Shown in pieces: positions 22,797 through 34,235 of a stretch of 64,000 bases of DNA (positions are counted from its first letter, which is position 1; each line of letters opens with the position of its first letter). Source of the stretch: Trichobilharzia regenti (Eukaryota > Platyhelminthes > Trematoda > Strigeidida > Schistosomatidae); the NCBI GenBank assembly GCA_944472135.2, contig OX235265.1:41017459-41081458 (forward strand), in the 5' to 3' direction. The notes beneath the pieces were generated by a model. It worked only from the letters and a program-made list of their open reading frames with translations, had not been told where the DNA came from and searched no databases. The translations under genes and the position numbers were made by a program.

Positions 22797-23904
22797 TACT
22801 ATCATAAGTATCTGATCATAATCATCATCATCATAAAATATTACGACACCTTGAAGTACGCCTTTACTTCAACTGGGACAACAAGTGTTGGTTTCTTGAA
22901 TTACATACATAGGCGTGCATACACTCACATGTATACAGGTTAACAAACCAACATAACTCAACTTTCATGCTTGCATATTAAGATAATAATCATAGAAGTA
23001 TTAGGAAATAAATATCCATCTGATTATAGACAGAAATATTAAAACATTAAAAATGTGGAAATCCCTTAGTTATCATAATATACTTTACACAACTACAAGT
23101 AGAGATGATATGAATGTGAAAGTTTGAACAGTTGGTTAAAAGCACCAACAAAATTGTTAAATGTTTTATTTATCTTTGTGTGTGTGTATATTCTTTAATA
23201 AAAATGCAAATGATTTACATCGGAGATAATGAATGATATCAGATATTCAATTTAGTCAGTGTTCTGTTTTAATGTATGATTACTAAAATCGTACAAACCG
23301 ATAATATCTTCCCTTAATCACTTAATGTCATAGTAATAACAAATAATATGCATATATTATATTCACAATAACCGTTTAAAATTCAACTATAAACAATTTT
23401 CACAGACACCAGATTCTGTCAATTATGTCAGCTTTATTACTAGATCTCTTCGCATTATGTATGGCATTATTACTTTTCTTCCAGTTATATTAGTTCATTT
23501 TTAAATATGAATATAGGCGGATGAAATTATCTGTCAAAGTGATTTCCTTTAGTACTGTAGATAAGGGTTGTTCTCTTCTTAAATGTGCATGTCAAATGAT
23601 GATTGCGAAATGAGGGAGCATATTACCTAATCAGTCCTCCACCTCCTCTCTCTCTCTCTACTTCACCTAATCATTTATTCCCATCCACCTCTCTTCTATT
23701 AAGAAAGAATAATAATTATTCTAGACAATAATTTATTTAATGGACTGTTCTTTTATATCATGAAATGTCCTAAGATATTATTGTATTGTAAGTAAAGTGA
23801 GTTCCTTAGTTTCTTCAACTAGTCTTTATTGTTTCAGTATAGTTTTAATCAGTGATTTACACTGACTGGTTAACTAGGGAAAAAAAGACAGAACTGAGTG
23901 GATT
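22797..23904. other. Intergenic, nothing recognised
   Basis: Only short runs such as TCTCTCTC near 23648 stand out. Confidence 0.4.
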
Positions 23905-24070
23905 TTGCGTTGGTGGTTCACATTGATGGACCAACCATGTGGTTTGGGGTTCGATCTTTGGCCGGCGCACCCCTTTACCTCGCTAAGCCAGTAATAAGAC
24001 TGGTAAAGAGGGAAGGTTGAAATGAAGCTAGGATCCCTATCCCGTAAAAATAAACACCACCACCAAAAAT
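23905..24070 (+). mobile_element. SINE family B, 5' part, interrupted by a LINE
   Basis: Head and body of family B up to the AAATAAACACCACC region. The rest of the element resumes at 25127 after a non-LTR insertion. Confidence 0.75.
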
Positions 24071-25126
24071 AACCACCTTCAACATCCTTCTCAGGATGTT
24101 AGTAGGACTAGTAGTGTAAGACTCAGTCAGCTCGTCACTACATTAGTAGAAAGGCATTTGAATATATGCGAAAAATGGTCTAAAAGCATACTCTCCGACC
24201 CCCAACACCCCCTCTATTCCCAACTCTCTCCTTGTATCTCATCAGGTAGAACCAGAAATCAGTACAAAATAATATATGCTCGTACAACCAGGTAAAGGAA
24301 GTCAACGATACCATATTTGGCCCGTGTTCTAGTTGACAGAGACAGTATTAAGCACGAAACCTATGACTTGCTTTGTTGTAAATAATATAATTTTGGCCCT
24401 TTTATTTCTCCTTTATTCTCTCTTATTTGTATTCTATAGTGAACAACCTTCTAAAACATACTTAGCTACCTAAAATTATTATCATTGGCTTACATTTTTA
24501 TACTTTATTCTATTCCTTCTTTTGTGTATCTACTAGTCCCGACTATATTATCACTATGAATATTACAAAATTGTTCTGTCATTACCCTTCAGGTAATATT
24601 AGTTTTGTGGTTGCTTTTTGTTCGGCAATATTAACTGACAATCTTCTTTGTGAACGCCGGTATCACCATCCTAAAATTTTTGTATTATGCATGATTACTC
24701 ACACTACCACTACAAACACCGCATTAGACCTGACAATAAATAAACAACAACCTGAAATGTTTATTTTATGGTTGTTTAGTGTTGTTCAATCAAATTAACT
24801 GATCATCTTGATCATCTTAATATCATTTCTTAACTTTTTGTATGATTATAGCTGTTACTGTTCGCTACGCATAAACATATCGTAGCTTCCACTACCCAAT
24901 ACTGAGATATTATTTATCATGTTGTTTAATTTCCTTTCTACTTCTTGGTATTTTTTTCGCATTTTTTGTTATTTTTGTGTTTTTTGTTGTTTTTTTCATA
25001 TTTATTTTTTTTGTAATACTCCTTTTAAATGTGCGATGAAATTAGATGCAATATTGTAGATAAGTGCTGAAGATTCCACACTGTACCACTAGTACTGTTT
25101 CTGGAATAAAGCAAATTATTATTATT
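24071..25126 (+). mobile_element. Non-LTR retrotransposon (CR1/SR1-like), 3' end copy
   Basis: The same family as 20546-21655. The last part of the reverse-transcriptase frame is readable (KWSKSILSDPQHPLYSQLSP at about 24167-24226, ending in CISSGRTRNQYKI and ARTTR), followed by a long 3' UTR. The UTR contains a T-rich tract (24947-25012) and ends in GGAATAAAGCAAATT plus ATT repeats. It sits inside SINE B. Confidence 0.75.
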
Positions 25127-25182
25127 ACTGAAAGTTCAAAGCTCAAGTCCCAGGTTCCACTGGGAACACAAAGGAATAAGAA
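25127..25182 (+). mobile_element. SINE family B, 3' part
   Basis: The tail ACTGAAAGTTCAAAGCTC ... GTTCCACTGGGAAC and terminal A-rich stretch complete the SINE begun at 23905. Confidence 0.75.
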
Positions 25183-25189
25183 AAAAAAG

Positions 25190-25795
25190 AATGGATGTCA
25201 GTCTGAAACTCACTAATATTGTAAGGTGAGCAACATTGAGGTTAGGCGTAGAGTTCTAGGTAAACAGGGGAAATCAATCGACGAAGTCGTGAAGCTACAA
25301 AGACTGAGATGGTTAGGACATGTGTTACGTATGCCAAGCCATCGCCTCCCTCGACGAGCAATGTTAGCGGATATAGGGTCAGGCTGGAAAAAAGCTAGCG
25401 GCGGTCAAACAAAATCTTGGCATCAGTCAATGAAATCCACAACAGTTGGTCTAAGCCACGTAGGAAGGTGTAGACTTCCAGGCTGGGGTCCTCGGGACAG
25501 TAAAAATCTATGGTTGGAAACAATTGGTGACATGGCTCAAAATCGTTCTCAGTGGCTAGCGCAGATGCATCCACTCCTTGTGATTTATGATCTCTAATGA
25601 AACTGTTTTGTTCTTCGTTATTACTCCTCCTTTGTCTCACACCTCTGCTCACTGTTTCTATTATGCTTTTCTTGTACTTTCTTCTCTTGCTTCGCGTGCT
25701 ACACGGAATGTGGCGACTTGAACTTCCGCACATTTGTGCAAAGTTCTATGTCGAAAACAGACAGACAATATTGTATATCACGTCTACTAACATGT
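25190..25795 (+). mobile_element. Non-LTR retrotransposon, reverse-transcriptase C-terminal fragment
   Basis: The open frame 25226-25597 reads RLRWLGHVLRMPSHRLPRRA, then GWKKASGGQ, RLPGWGPRD and DMAQNRSQW. This is the characteristic post-palm C-terminal region of fluke non-LTR polyproteins. The fragment begins and ends without the rest of the enzyme. The family differs from the RTE copies (KWRWIGHTLR) and from the element at 20546. Confidence 0.7.
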
Positions 25796-25799
25796 AGAG

Positions 25800-26284
25800 A
25801 AAATAACCATCAGATTTTGATGTCAACACCTTATGATAAATCAAGGCCCAACAGTCCATGACTTTCAAACTCTACCATTTTATAAAGTATTACACTTTCT
25901 GTGCTATGTTATGGGTAAATGAGTGCATTAATATCTGAAATTATTGCCATAGCCAGTTAAATCGCCAGTTGGAACTCAGAGAAATTCATCTGGAAACTGA
26001 CAGTTAAGATGAAACAACTGTTTGACATTCCATGTTTTCCAATGACCCTCTTGTTAACGTCAGTGTATACGCGAATTAATTATCTTAGAGTCAATCATTG
26101 CAACACAGACACTTGAAGGGAACGATAGTTTTTTACACACAAATGGCTAAAATTCATAGTTAATACCACTAAAATATAAATGATTGTTTGTCAAGAAATT
26201 CCCAGTGTGGTTAGCCATGCTTAAGTAAGCTAACTGACTGAATGGATATATTTCGTTGCTAAAGAAAGATACAAACAATACATA
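25800..26284. other. Intergenic, nothing recognised
   Basis: No supported feature. Confidence 0.4.
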
Positions 26285-26470
26285 GTGCGTCGGTGGCACA
26301 GTGGTTAGGACTGTCGCCGACCATGGACATGGTCCTAGGTTCGATCCCCTGCCCACGCACACCTGATATCTATGGTCGACCTACAAAATTTGGGCTACCA
26401 ATATGACATGCTGAAAATTCCATACTTGTACCAAAAATACGGTGTGGAATCAAGCTGTAATAAAAAAAAT
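26285..26470 (+). mobile_element. tRNA-derived SINE, family B variant with a different tail
   Basis: The head GTGCGTCGGTGGCACAGTGG and box B-like GGTTCGATCC are followed by the alternative tail seen at 16427-16605, ending in an A-rich run. Confidence 0.8.
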
Positions 26471-26821
26471 CACAATAGTTAAGTGTTATATTTCTCCTGA
26501 GTTGACACCAAACATCTAATAATAAAACAGAAAGCATTACTATTTTATTCTGATTGGCCTTCTGACCACTATAAATACTTATTACGTCGATTTTACTCAT
26601 CACCCTGGGTGGGACACGTAAACTGGATATCAGCTGACAGAAAGTTTTACAAACGCATGCTGAATGCAACAAGCTTTTGAAGATTTATTGAAGAAATGAA
26701 TAATTCTAAAGCTGACTTTAAAAGAAGTATCAGAACTATTAATTTACACTACATACAGAATTTGGAATCGCATTATACAGTTCATAATGACAATAAGCCG
26801 TGGAGTGTCAGGAGTTAGAAA

Positions 26822-26985
26822 TCATAGGGTTCCATCACAGTGGCTAACTGTTCAACGATCCTGAGGGTACTGGGCTCCATCCTACGTGGGGTCATTGGCG
26901 CGTACCACTGAAGAGGCACAAACTGGAGCGAAACGATTATCCAGTACCTCTTGGTTCCCAATGGTTTTCAAACTGATATTAATGC
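26822..26985 (+). mobile_element. Sm-alpha-like hammerhead SINE
   Basis: A diverged copy. The ribozyme core is present as CTGAAGA (26908-26914; this fits the consensus CUGANGA) and GAAA (26930-26933). Stem II and stem III pairing are lost. The tail is truncated at CAAACTGATATTAATGC. Confidence 0.65.
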
Positions 26986-27540
26986 TTGATCAAACAAACT
27001 TGAAACAGTATGTATACACTAACAAAAACTACTTTTGTTCCCCGAAATAGTTTAATATAAACCACTGAATAATAGAAACTCGACGGTTAGATACTTAATA
27101 AGTAACCTGATACAGTTATTTCTCATCCAAATTAGAGTTATCAGTGTAAACTCCCAAGAGTTCCAGATTGGAACTTCTTGGTCTTCACAGATCAGCAGTT
27201 AACACTGAACAAATAAATTGATTATCATACTAAGACCAATCATTGAGCATTACAGAATCCTACAGGAGTTATTTTTCAAGTCAATCGATTTATGTTGATA
27301 CTTCTGAACTCAACCATGCATGTTTCAAGCTTGAATCTTCACGAGATCAGAAAAAAACCTCAAGATGGAATATAAATACTGCAAGTGGATGTGAACAAGT
27401 ATAAAATCTAGGCAAAGTGCAAGGTGTTGACTAACTTCAAATATCTAATGCTGTAATCTTACAACTTTAAAAAAAGTATAATCATATATTAATATTTGCC
27501 AATGTTGTATACATTTTAGAATTTTTAATATATTTGTACG
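26986..27540. other. Intergenic, nothing recognised
   Basis: No supported feature. Confidence 0.4.
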
Positions 27541-27655
27541 TTGAAGTTTCTGTAGTGATTTGGTTAAGTTTTGGGGGTGGAGCTGCTAGCACCCCGCCCC
27601 AACCCTCCCTCTTTATCCGGCTTGCGACCAGCTAGAAAACTAGCGAGCTAGTAAT
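27541..27655 (-). mobile_element. Degenerate SINE B fragment
   Basis: It aligns loosely with the - strand B copies (GAAGTTTCTGTAG ... GGGGTGGAGCTGCTAGC). Heavily diverged. Confidence 0.4.
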
Positions 27656-27661
27656 CTAGGC

Positions 27662-28013
27662 GCCAACAAAATTCGGATCTTCAATATAAACTTCAAGTCT
27701 GTCAGTTCTTCTATACGGATCAGACAGAAACTTGACGGGTGGGTCACAAAGAATATTTCCAACAGCCTGTTGCAGATCTTTATCAACCAATAACTGTCTT
27801 CGCTAGCTCTATACTGAAGATCAAATGACCGGGTCGGAATCACCAGAATCACCAACAAGAAACTATGGGAACAAACAAACAAATCAAGAACCAATCGCCA
27901 ATTAACAAATATGCAGGAGATGGAGTGGAGATGGATGGATTGGACACTCGTGGCTGAGGAGACCGCCACTGGGTGACATCGTGCGCGCGTCAGGCCAGTG
28001 GTCGAGTGGAGCC
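27662..28013 (+). mobile_element. RTE-like fragment, micro-duplicated subfamily (ii'), truncated at both ends
   Basis: It closely matches 18266-18614, including the CAGACAGA, AGAATCACC and GGATGGAT duplications. It stops at GTGGAGCC without a 3' tail, which is unusual for target-primed insertion and points to a later deletion or a DNA-level duplication. Confidence 0.75.
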
Positions 28014-29397
28014 AAATATGGTGTATAAAAATTGACTATAAAATGTAGTTTGCGATTATTCGCAGTCTTTGTTGATTAACTTATGACTGACTATGCTTAA
28101 AAACTGGTGTAGGCAGTCTAAACCATTCGGAAGCAGGAGTTACATCTCGAATTCCTTGTCAAAAAACCGTTTTATAACCAAACATGCTGACTGTCACCAA
28201 CACAGTTACACGTAAACCTCAGTCTAAGTACTTACCAACTACTTTCTGCAACTCCACTCTCTTCATATTTCATACTTCATGTCAAAATAATCCATGACGG
28301 TTAGTGTAGTTATTGTAAAAAAAATATAATTTCTGGGATAAAAACGAACCACAGGAATAATAAGATAAATCTTCAAAATTGGCTTAACAACAAATAATTG
28401 ATTAGTAAGTAAAATCTTCAACGATGAATAGTTTTTTAAAAGAGACACCACTGATCGTAGCCAGAGTATTGAGATCACAGTGTGTTGATATCTATGAATT
28501 CATTGTTTGTTCCTTTGCTTCACACCTTTTTATTTGAAGTGTCATATGAAGCACACCGTTTGACATTTACACTATGAACATCATCATTATTATTATGTGA
28601 TAGGTGATTTCACCTTTTGTGAATCTGCTTTATTTGTCAAACAAATTCTCTGACAATATGGTTGACGTCAATCAATTAAATGATATCGCTTTAAATTCTT
28701 CAGAATAGTTTGCCTAATAGTATCTATTATTTTAGACCCTTTTCATAGGATATTCAAAAATTCGGAAATGACGTCCTAAAAATAGCCGGGTAATCATGTA
28801 TTTGCCCGAATATTTATTTAGGTTTGTCAATGATCATCTTGTTTTATAAGAGTTGATTATAACGTCTTTAAACCAATTGGTTTATTTTATCCAAAATGCA
28901 CTGGGATGTCCTATGTTGTCTCATATTTGTTATGTAGAGTCTTATTATGAACACAATTAACATAACAGTGAGTAAATGTTAAAGGTAATGAGATATATTA
29001 CCAAGCAGTTCATAGATCCACTTATTCTAACCAGAAGATAAAGTAGGTTTAACGTGGTTAGTGATGTCAGATAAGAAGTGCACTATCTCATACCTAAGGC
29101 TCTTCATCCAGATGCGTTGGTGCGATTAATATGATTTCTTCGATATTGTCATAACTTACTCTTTGTCACTGTGTTGGTGGTAGCTTTCAGCAGAACTTGA
29201 ATATGTCCCGTCCTTCATCCTTCTCAAATAAAAACCGGATTAATTTAGAAGATTGCAAATATAATGAATACCAATGAAGATATTAGCTAGCTAGAATATT
29301 CTAAGATATTTGTCATCCAGCGGTTTCCATCCTTTGATCATTGGCGCAATGAATTAGTCAGTGAGCTGATTTGAAATTGGCTATTATTATTTTTTTT
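28014..29397. other. Intergenic, nothing recognised
   Basis: No supported feature. Confidence 0.4.
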
Positions 29398-29623
29398 ATT
29401 TCACTTTCCCAGTGGAACATAGGGCTTCAGGCTAGTGGCTTGAAGTTTCTGTAGCAGTGTTTGTTTTTACAGAATGGGGTTGCTAGCCTCATGCTTAACC
29501 TTCTCTCTTACCAGCTTTATCACTGGCTTAGTGAGCTAAAGGAGTGCGTCGGCCGAGGACCGAACCCCGAACCATGTACATGGTCGGCGAGCGTGCTAAC
29601 CTCCATGCCACCAACGTACATTA
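29398..29623 (-). mobile_element. tRNA-derived SINE, family B
   Basis: The tail (GTTCCCACTGG-type hairpin in reverse complement at about 29407-29420), body and tRNA-like head are present. The head ends near 29618. Confidence 0.75.
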
Positions 29624-30045
29624 TTATTATTTTTATTATTAATGGAATAACTTTAAATAGTCTTGTATTAACCACTCGATCTTAACCGATGAGATCTATC
29701 TAAATAATTTACCACTTGAATAGCATGTAATAGAGTTGCAAGCAAAGTTAGAGGACGAATTTGAGTGCCTAAAAAAGCAAAAACAAAGTTTGTGCAGAAT
29801 AATATGAAACCATCATTCATTTTGGTGAATCCTCTTCAACTGCTTACAACCTAAAATTTGATTGTGTAATTGTACACAGGATTTTTTCATACTTGCAAGA
29901 ATCAACATGATTCTTCTTCATAGAAACAATTATTAATAACAGTGTTCACGAGTTTCACTTCTGTGACAAAAGTATGCTAAATTTTATGCTGACTTTTATT
30001 TACTAAAGATAATAGGTTGCAGCTGATGAGGACCAACGAATTAAA

Positions 30046-30311
30046 ATGGATCCATGTTATTCTGCTCCAGTGTTTGTTCTTTCCTTGCTTAAATATATAA
30101 CTTATGAAGGGGATCAAAATACAAACATGCAAACCACAATGAATAAGAAACCTACCTTGGTCCAACTGGATTTTAAAGGTGATATTGATATTGCAGGAAT
30201 AATTAACAGAAGACTAAAAACTTCTCTCATCCGAACTTATCCTGCAGCCAAATTATTTCACGTTTATCGAATAGGAAACTCTTTTGTACAATCAAAGGTT
30301 GATAGATAACC
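30046..30311 (+). pseudogene. PLE linker region, partial
   Basis: The frame 30046-30309 contains KKPTLVQLDFKGDIDIAGII, then RRLKTSLIRTYPAAKLFHVY, which matches the segment between reverse transcriptase and endonuclease in PLEs. Its first 25 residues are terminal-repeat sequence, so the Met is not a real start. Confidence 0.7.
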
Positions 30312-30325
30312 TTCCCGTGTTGACT

Positions 30326-30572
30326 CTAATTATATATACAAATTTATGTTGCACTGGGAGAACATAAAGAAGAGCATATCTCAGATTCTCTGAACATGTA
30401 CCAAAAAGGTTATCTCTAAAGGGGACAAATGCTTTCAACATTGTTGTTTCCAGACATCTTGTTGATACGGGCTATGAGGTGGACAGCATGAAATCCTTCA
30501 AGATTATTGATAGACAGTACGACTCAACTCTTCTCAAATTTGCAGAAGCAATCGCTATGTTACGCCCAACTG
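30326..30572 (+). pseudogene. PLE endonuclease module, damaged copy
   Basis: The reading RRAYLRFSEHVPKRLSLKG ... SRHLVDTGYEVD ... LLKFAEAIA matches the downstream module (30580-30882). The GIY-YIG start is deleted or shifted, and the C-terminal end is replaced by the start of the next module. Confidence 0.75.
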
Positions 30573-30579
30573 TGTATAC

Positions 30580-30882
30580 AAATTTACATGTATCTGCGGG
30601 AGCAGTTACATTGGAAGGACAGAAAGAAGGGCATATCTACGATTTTCTGAACATGTACCAAAAAGCTTACGTCTAAAGGGAACAAATGCTTTAAACAGTT
30701 CCATAACCAGGCATCTCCTCAACACGGGTCATGAGTTGGACGTCGAAAAGTCGTTCAAAATTATCAATAAGCAAAATAGCTCAATTCTCCTTAAGTTTGC
30801 TGAAGCCATTTCCATCAAGCGCCTGAAATCTGATTTATGCGTCCAGAAAGAAGCGGTTATCAGTCTTTCTTTGCCCTGGTAA
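30580..30882 (+). pseudogene. PLE GIY-YIG endonuclease domain, open for 100 codons
   Basis: An uninterrupted 100-codon reading from 30580 to the TAA at 30880-30882 with no internal stop. It opens with KFTCICGSSYIGRTERR, which gives the paired cysteines and the SYIG motif. It continues with the conserved histidines (SEHV, TRHL, GHEL), FAEAI and DLCVQK, and ends SLSLPW. There is no Met start because it is the C-terminal domain of a longer polyprotein whose reverse transcriptase is absent. This is the best-preserved endonuclease in the window. Confidence 0.75.
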
Positions 30883-30966
30883 CTGGATAATTTCACCTCT
30901 CTTTCCTCCGAATGTGAAATGCTAAAAGTTTCTACTGTGTATGATTATTATTGTTCGGAATAGTGT

Positions 30967-30972
<6 letters not shown>

Positions 30973-31010
<38 letters not shown>
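30973..31010. repeat. TA microsatellite
   Basis: A run of about 17 TA units inside the Penelope-like locus. Confidence 0.95.
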
Positions 31011-31012
<2 letters not shown>

Positions 31013-31840
31013 AGTGTAAGCGTATATTGATCGATTGATTTTGTTTAAAATGAACTCTGTGCAAGTATGTTAAAATTGTTGTTGTAGATATATTTAATAA
31101 TGTCTTTGCCATGTAAGCAGCTGACGAGAAGTCAACGAAATAAAAGATGGTACCATTTTATTCTGCTAAAACTGTAGTTCTTGCTTTGTTCAAATTCATT
31201 AAGGGGAATAAATGTATGAAACCTTTAAAAGCTGACTTTTGTGTTCAGAAAAATTCTTTTATTAGTCTTTCTTTACCTTGGTGACTCAACGTCTATTGTC
31301 TTTGTCTCAATTGATTGCATATTCTCTTGCTTTTGTCTTAGTGTAAATCAGTTCTTTTTGTTTCTGCATCTGCAGTTAAACTCATCACCAACTTCTCTCT
31401 TCTTTTCTTGACTGTGCAACTCAATTTTCAAAGTATCCAACCATTAATTTTTGCATGCTTGTATTTGACCTCCTTCAGAAGTTATACAAGTGGAACTCTT
31501 GAACACTGTTTATTAACGGTTGTCTCTGTGAACAAAAATCATGTTGATTCTTGCAAGTATGACAAAATTCTGTGTACAACTAATTACACAATCAACTTTT
31601 AGTTTGTAAGCGGTTGAAGAGGATCCATCAAAATAAATCATGGTTTCATATTATTCTGCACAAAGATTTGTTTTTGCTTTATTCAAATTCATAAAAGGGA
31701 ATAAATCTATGAAGAATTCGATTGTTTTAGAAATTTCAACCATTGGGCTTACAGCTTATATCAGCCACTTGTATAGCTTTTATTCCAACTTTAGCGTTAA
31801 CCTGTCTGAATTTAAAACTAGTCTTCTAAATTAAAACCTT

Positions 31841-32859
31841 GACAAAAATGAAAACCTTTGACTATTTAAGCACAATATATTACTATGTAGTAAAACGTGC
31901 CCTTAATAATGACAGCCTGTAGAAGGACACTGAAACACCTTAGTGGACAGTAATCTCAGTTGTCTTGCTGAAAGTAGAACAAAACATTACTTGTATCATT
32001 CAAATAATAACATAAAAACAGAATAACTAAATTACTAAATAAAGTCTTTTAAAAGGAATTCGAATATTTGCATTTGTATGTCGAACCTTTAATGGAAGTT
32101 CTGTGAGTTTACGATAAGCAATGTATTCTACACTATACAATGAATATGAATATTGCAGTGGAAAATGAAGGCTGTATAGTTCTCATCAATCAAGGGAACT
32201 TTAACAGATGGATCAAAATATTATTTCACACATATCCTTAGGTGTATATGTATGTACATCTAAATATCATTACGACTACCTGCATAACATTTTACAAAAT
32301 AAACTTCTCTGCATGAATCATCTCTCGTTTAGGCATGACTTCATCATTTCTCTTTAGTCAATCAAATAACTGTAAATAATCATGTATCCGATGTTTATGG
32401 GAGACTTATTCCGGCTTTAAGATTCTTCACATTAAATTATTTCAAATAATACATTAATATTTCCTGTGTATGTGGTTGACTTCATTACTAACCCAAACAT
32501 TTAGTTGGATATTCTGCATCGAGGAGAGTTAAATACCTGTTCTATCCTTGTTTATGACATGTCACTGATTCGTAAAGAATAACAAGTTTTTCATTCTAAT
32601 TTTAAATTACACTAAACTTTTTTCTTGATCTTTTGACTGTATCTTACTAGTGTCTTTGTAACTCATTGGCTTACTTAGGAAGTCAATTTCATCTATATTC
32701 TACAGTTGTTAATCGAACACTTTCTACGCTACAAGAACTTTTTCCCAATTATGCCTATAATAATAATAATAACATCTTTATTCTGAACAGTATTTATAAA
32801 ATGTACAGAATTTTCAAAGGAGTTTATTGCATGATATTTTCCTTTCGTACAATATTTTC
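31841..32859. other. Intergenic, nothing recognised
   Basis: The frame 32666-32911 runs into the RTE tail and is not a gene. Confidence 0.4.
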
Positions 32860-32872
32860 AAGCCAAATATTA

Positions 32873-33737
32873 TTATTATTATTGCTCCCTTGGGTTCCTA
32901 GTGGAACATAGGACTTATACTGCACGTCTCCTTTTTCTTCTGTCTTCTGCTGTACTTTTCGCCTGCATCCATGTTAATCCATATTCTTTCAACTCCTCTT
33001 CACACGATCTCCTCCATGTCACCCTTGCACTGACGTCCCACACGCCGCTTCCCTTTCAGGTTCCACTCGAGGGCTTGGCGCACGATGTCACCCAGCGGTC
33101 TCCTCAGCGAGTGTCCGATCCATCTCCACTTTCTCCTGCATATTTGTTGGTTGGCGATTGGTTCTTGCTTTGTTAGTTCCCATAATTCCTTGTTGGTGAT
33201 TCTTTCCGGCCATCTGATCTTCAGTATAGAGCGAAGACAGTTGTTAATAAAGGTCTGCAGCCTTTTGGAAATATACTTTGTGACCCGAACGGCCAAGTTT
33301 CTGATCCGTATAGAAGAACTGACTGACTTGACGTTTGTATTGAAAATCCGAATTTTGTTGGTGATGCTGAGTGACGAAGATTTCCAGATTGATTTCAGGC
33401 TGATGAATGTGTTTCTCGCCTTCCCGATTCTCGCTCGATTTGACATCCTCGTCCGTTCCGACTTCCTGTAGTTGAGACAATGCTCCCTAGATAAGTGAAT
33501 GAAGCAACCTCTTTCAAATCCCTCCCGTTGATGGTGATTGTCGTTGGATGTTGCTGATGCTGCTGTTGTTGTTGGTTGGTTATTTTCATAACCTCCGTCT
33601 TGTCTATGTTTACCTGGAGTCCTGTCTTTGCTGCTTCTTCGACCAGTTTGTCGGTTTTCGCTTGTAAGTCTTCGATTGTGTGTGACATCAAACATAAGTC
33701 ATCCGCGAAATCCAGGTCTTCTAGGTTCTGAAAACAA
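32873..33737 (-). mobile_element. RTE-like element (subfamily ii, clean form), 13-bp TSD
   Basis: A 5'-truncated copy flanked by AAGCCAAATATTA at 32860-32872 and 33738-33750. It begins just at motif C: NLEDLDFADDLCLMSHTI (33730 downward) has an intact FADD. The 3' part continues through KKWRWIG-type sequence to the GTTCCACTAGGAAC tail. Two long frames (33695-33000 and 33829-33395) together cover it, with indels between them. It lacks the 4-nt duplications seen at 17532-18819 and serves as the reference for them. Confidence 0.85.
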
Positions 33738-33814
33738 AAGCCAAATATTAACTGGTAGTGAATTCTGTGACACAATGGTCTCTGAGCTGAAGCACAAACT
33801 ATTGCATTATGGTT

Positions 33815-33932
33815 ACAGGATTTCATCATTAGCTGACATTGGTTAGAGAATCATTGGAAAACCATCAGGGTGTACTGGGCAGATGTTTCGCCCTAGTCTG
33901 GGACTCTCCATCAGTACACATCCACCGGAGCT
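33815..33932 (-). mobile_element. Sm-alpha-like hammerhead SINE, 3' portion
   Basis: Read on the - strand it contains GTACTG, ATGGAGA in the core position, GTCCC/GGGC stem II, GAAA (33886-33889), and CAGTAC closing stem I. The tail ends GATGAAATCC near 33820. The tRNA-like head is missing. Confidence 0.7.
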
Positions 33933-34007
33933 CCATTATGATAAATCTGCTTTGTCTCCTTCAAGAAATCCACGATATCTAGTTGATAGCTAATTGTAGG
34001 ATGCTCA

Positions 34008-34235
34008 GGAGTACAATTTGAGACTAAAGACCTTAATTGAAGAACAGTTATGTCATGTTTTGGAACACGTTATCACCGACAATTAAGCATTTCTTCAAGT
34101 TTAGTAGGAACTTGCGAATTAGAAGCTGTAGAGGTCATCTCTCAATTGATTAAAACAAGCCAAACGGGAGAAAATATATGCAACAGACAAATGGGAATTT
34201 TCAGTAGCGCAAGTTTTAAGCAGGCTGCCACTTTT
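34008..34235 (+). repeat. Unclassified dispersed repeat, copy 2
   Basis: A diverged partner of 10625-10930. No coding motif recognised. Confidence 0.5.

Larger units (their letters stand above)
29766..31840 (+). mobile_element. Penelope-like locus with inverted and direct terminal repeats
   Basis: The block 29766-29965 is the reverse complement of about 31480-31690. A direct unit beginning AGCTGATGAGGACCAACGAA (30020), AGCTGACGAGAAGTCAACGA (31113) and AGCGGTTGAAGAGGATCC (31607) recurs three times. Each unit is followed by similar sequence (TATTCTGC ... TTCAAATTCAT). Between the units lie a linker piece, two endonuclease modules and a TA run. Complex direct and inverted terminal repeats are characteristic of PLEs. 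The CTGANGA ... CGAA pattern in the units may be a ribozyme core. Confidence 0.7.

Noticed and set aside
32901..33176. Open frame on the + strand
   Set aside because: Antisense shadow of the RTE copy on the - strand, recurring in all antisense RTE tails.
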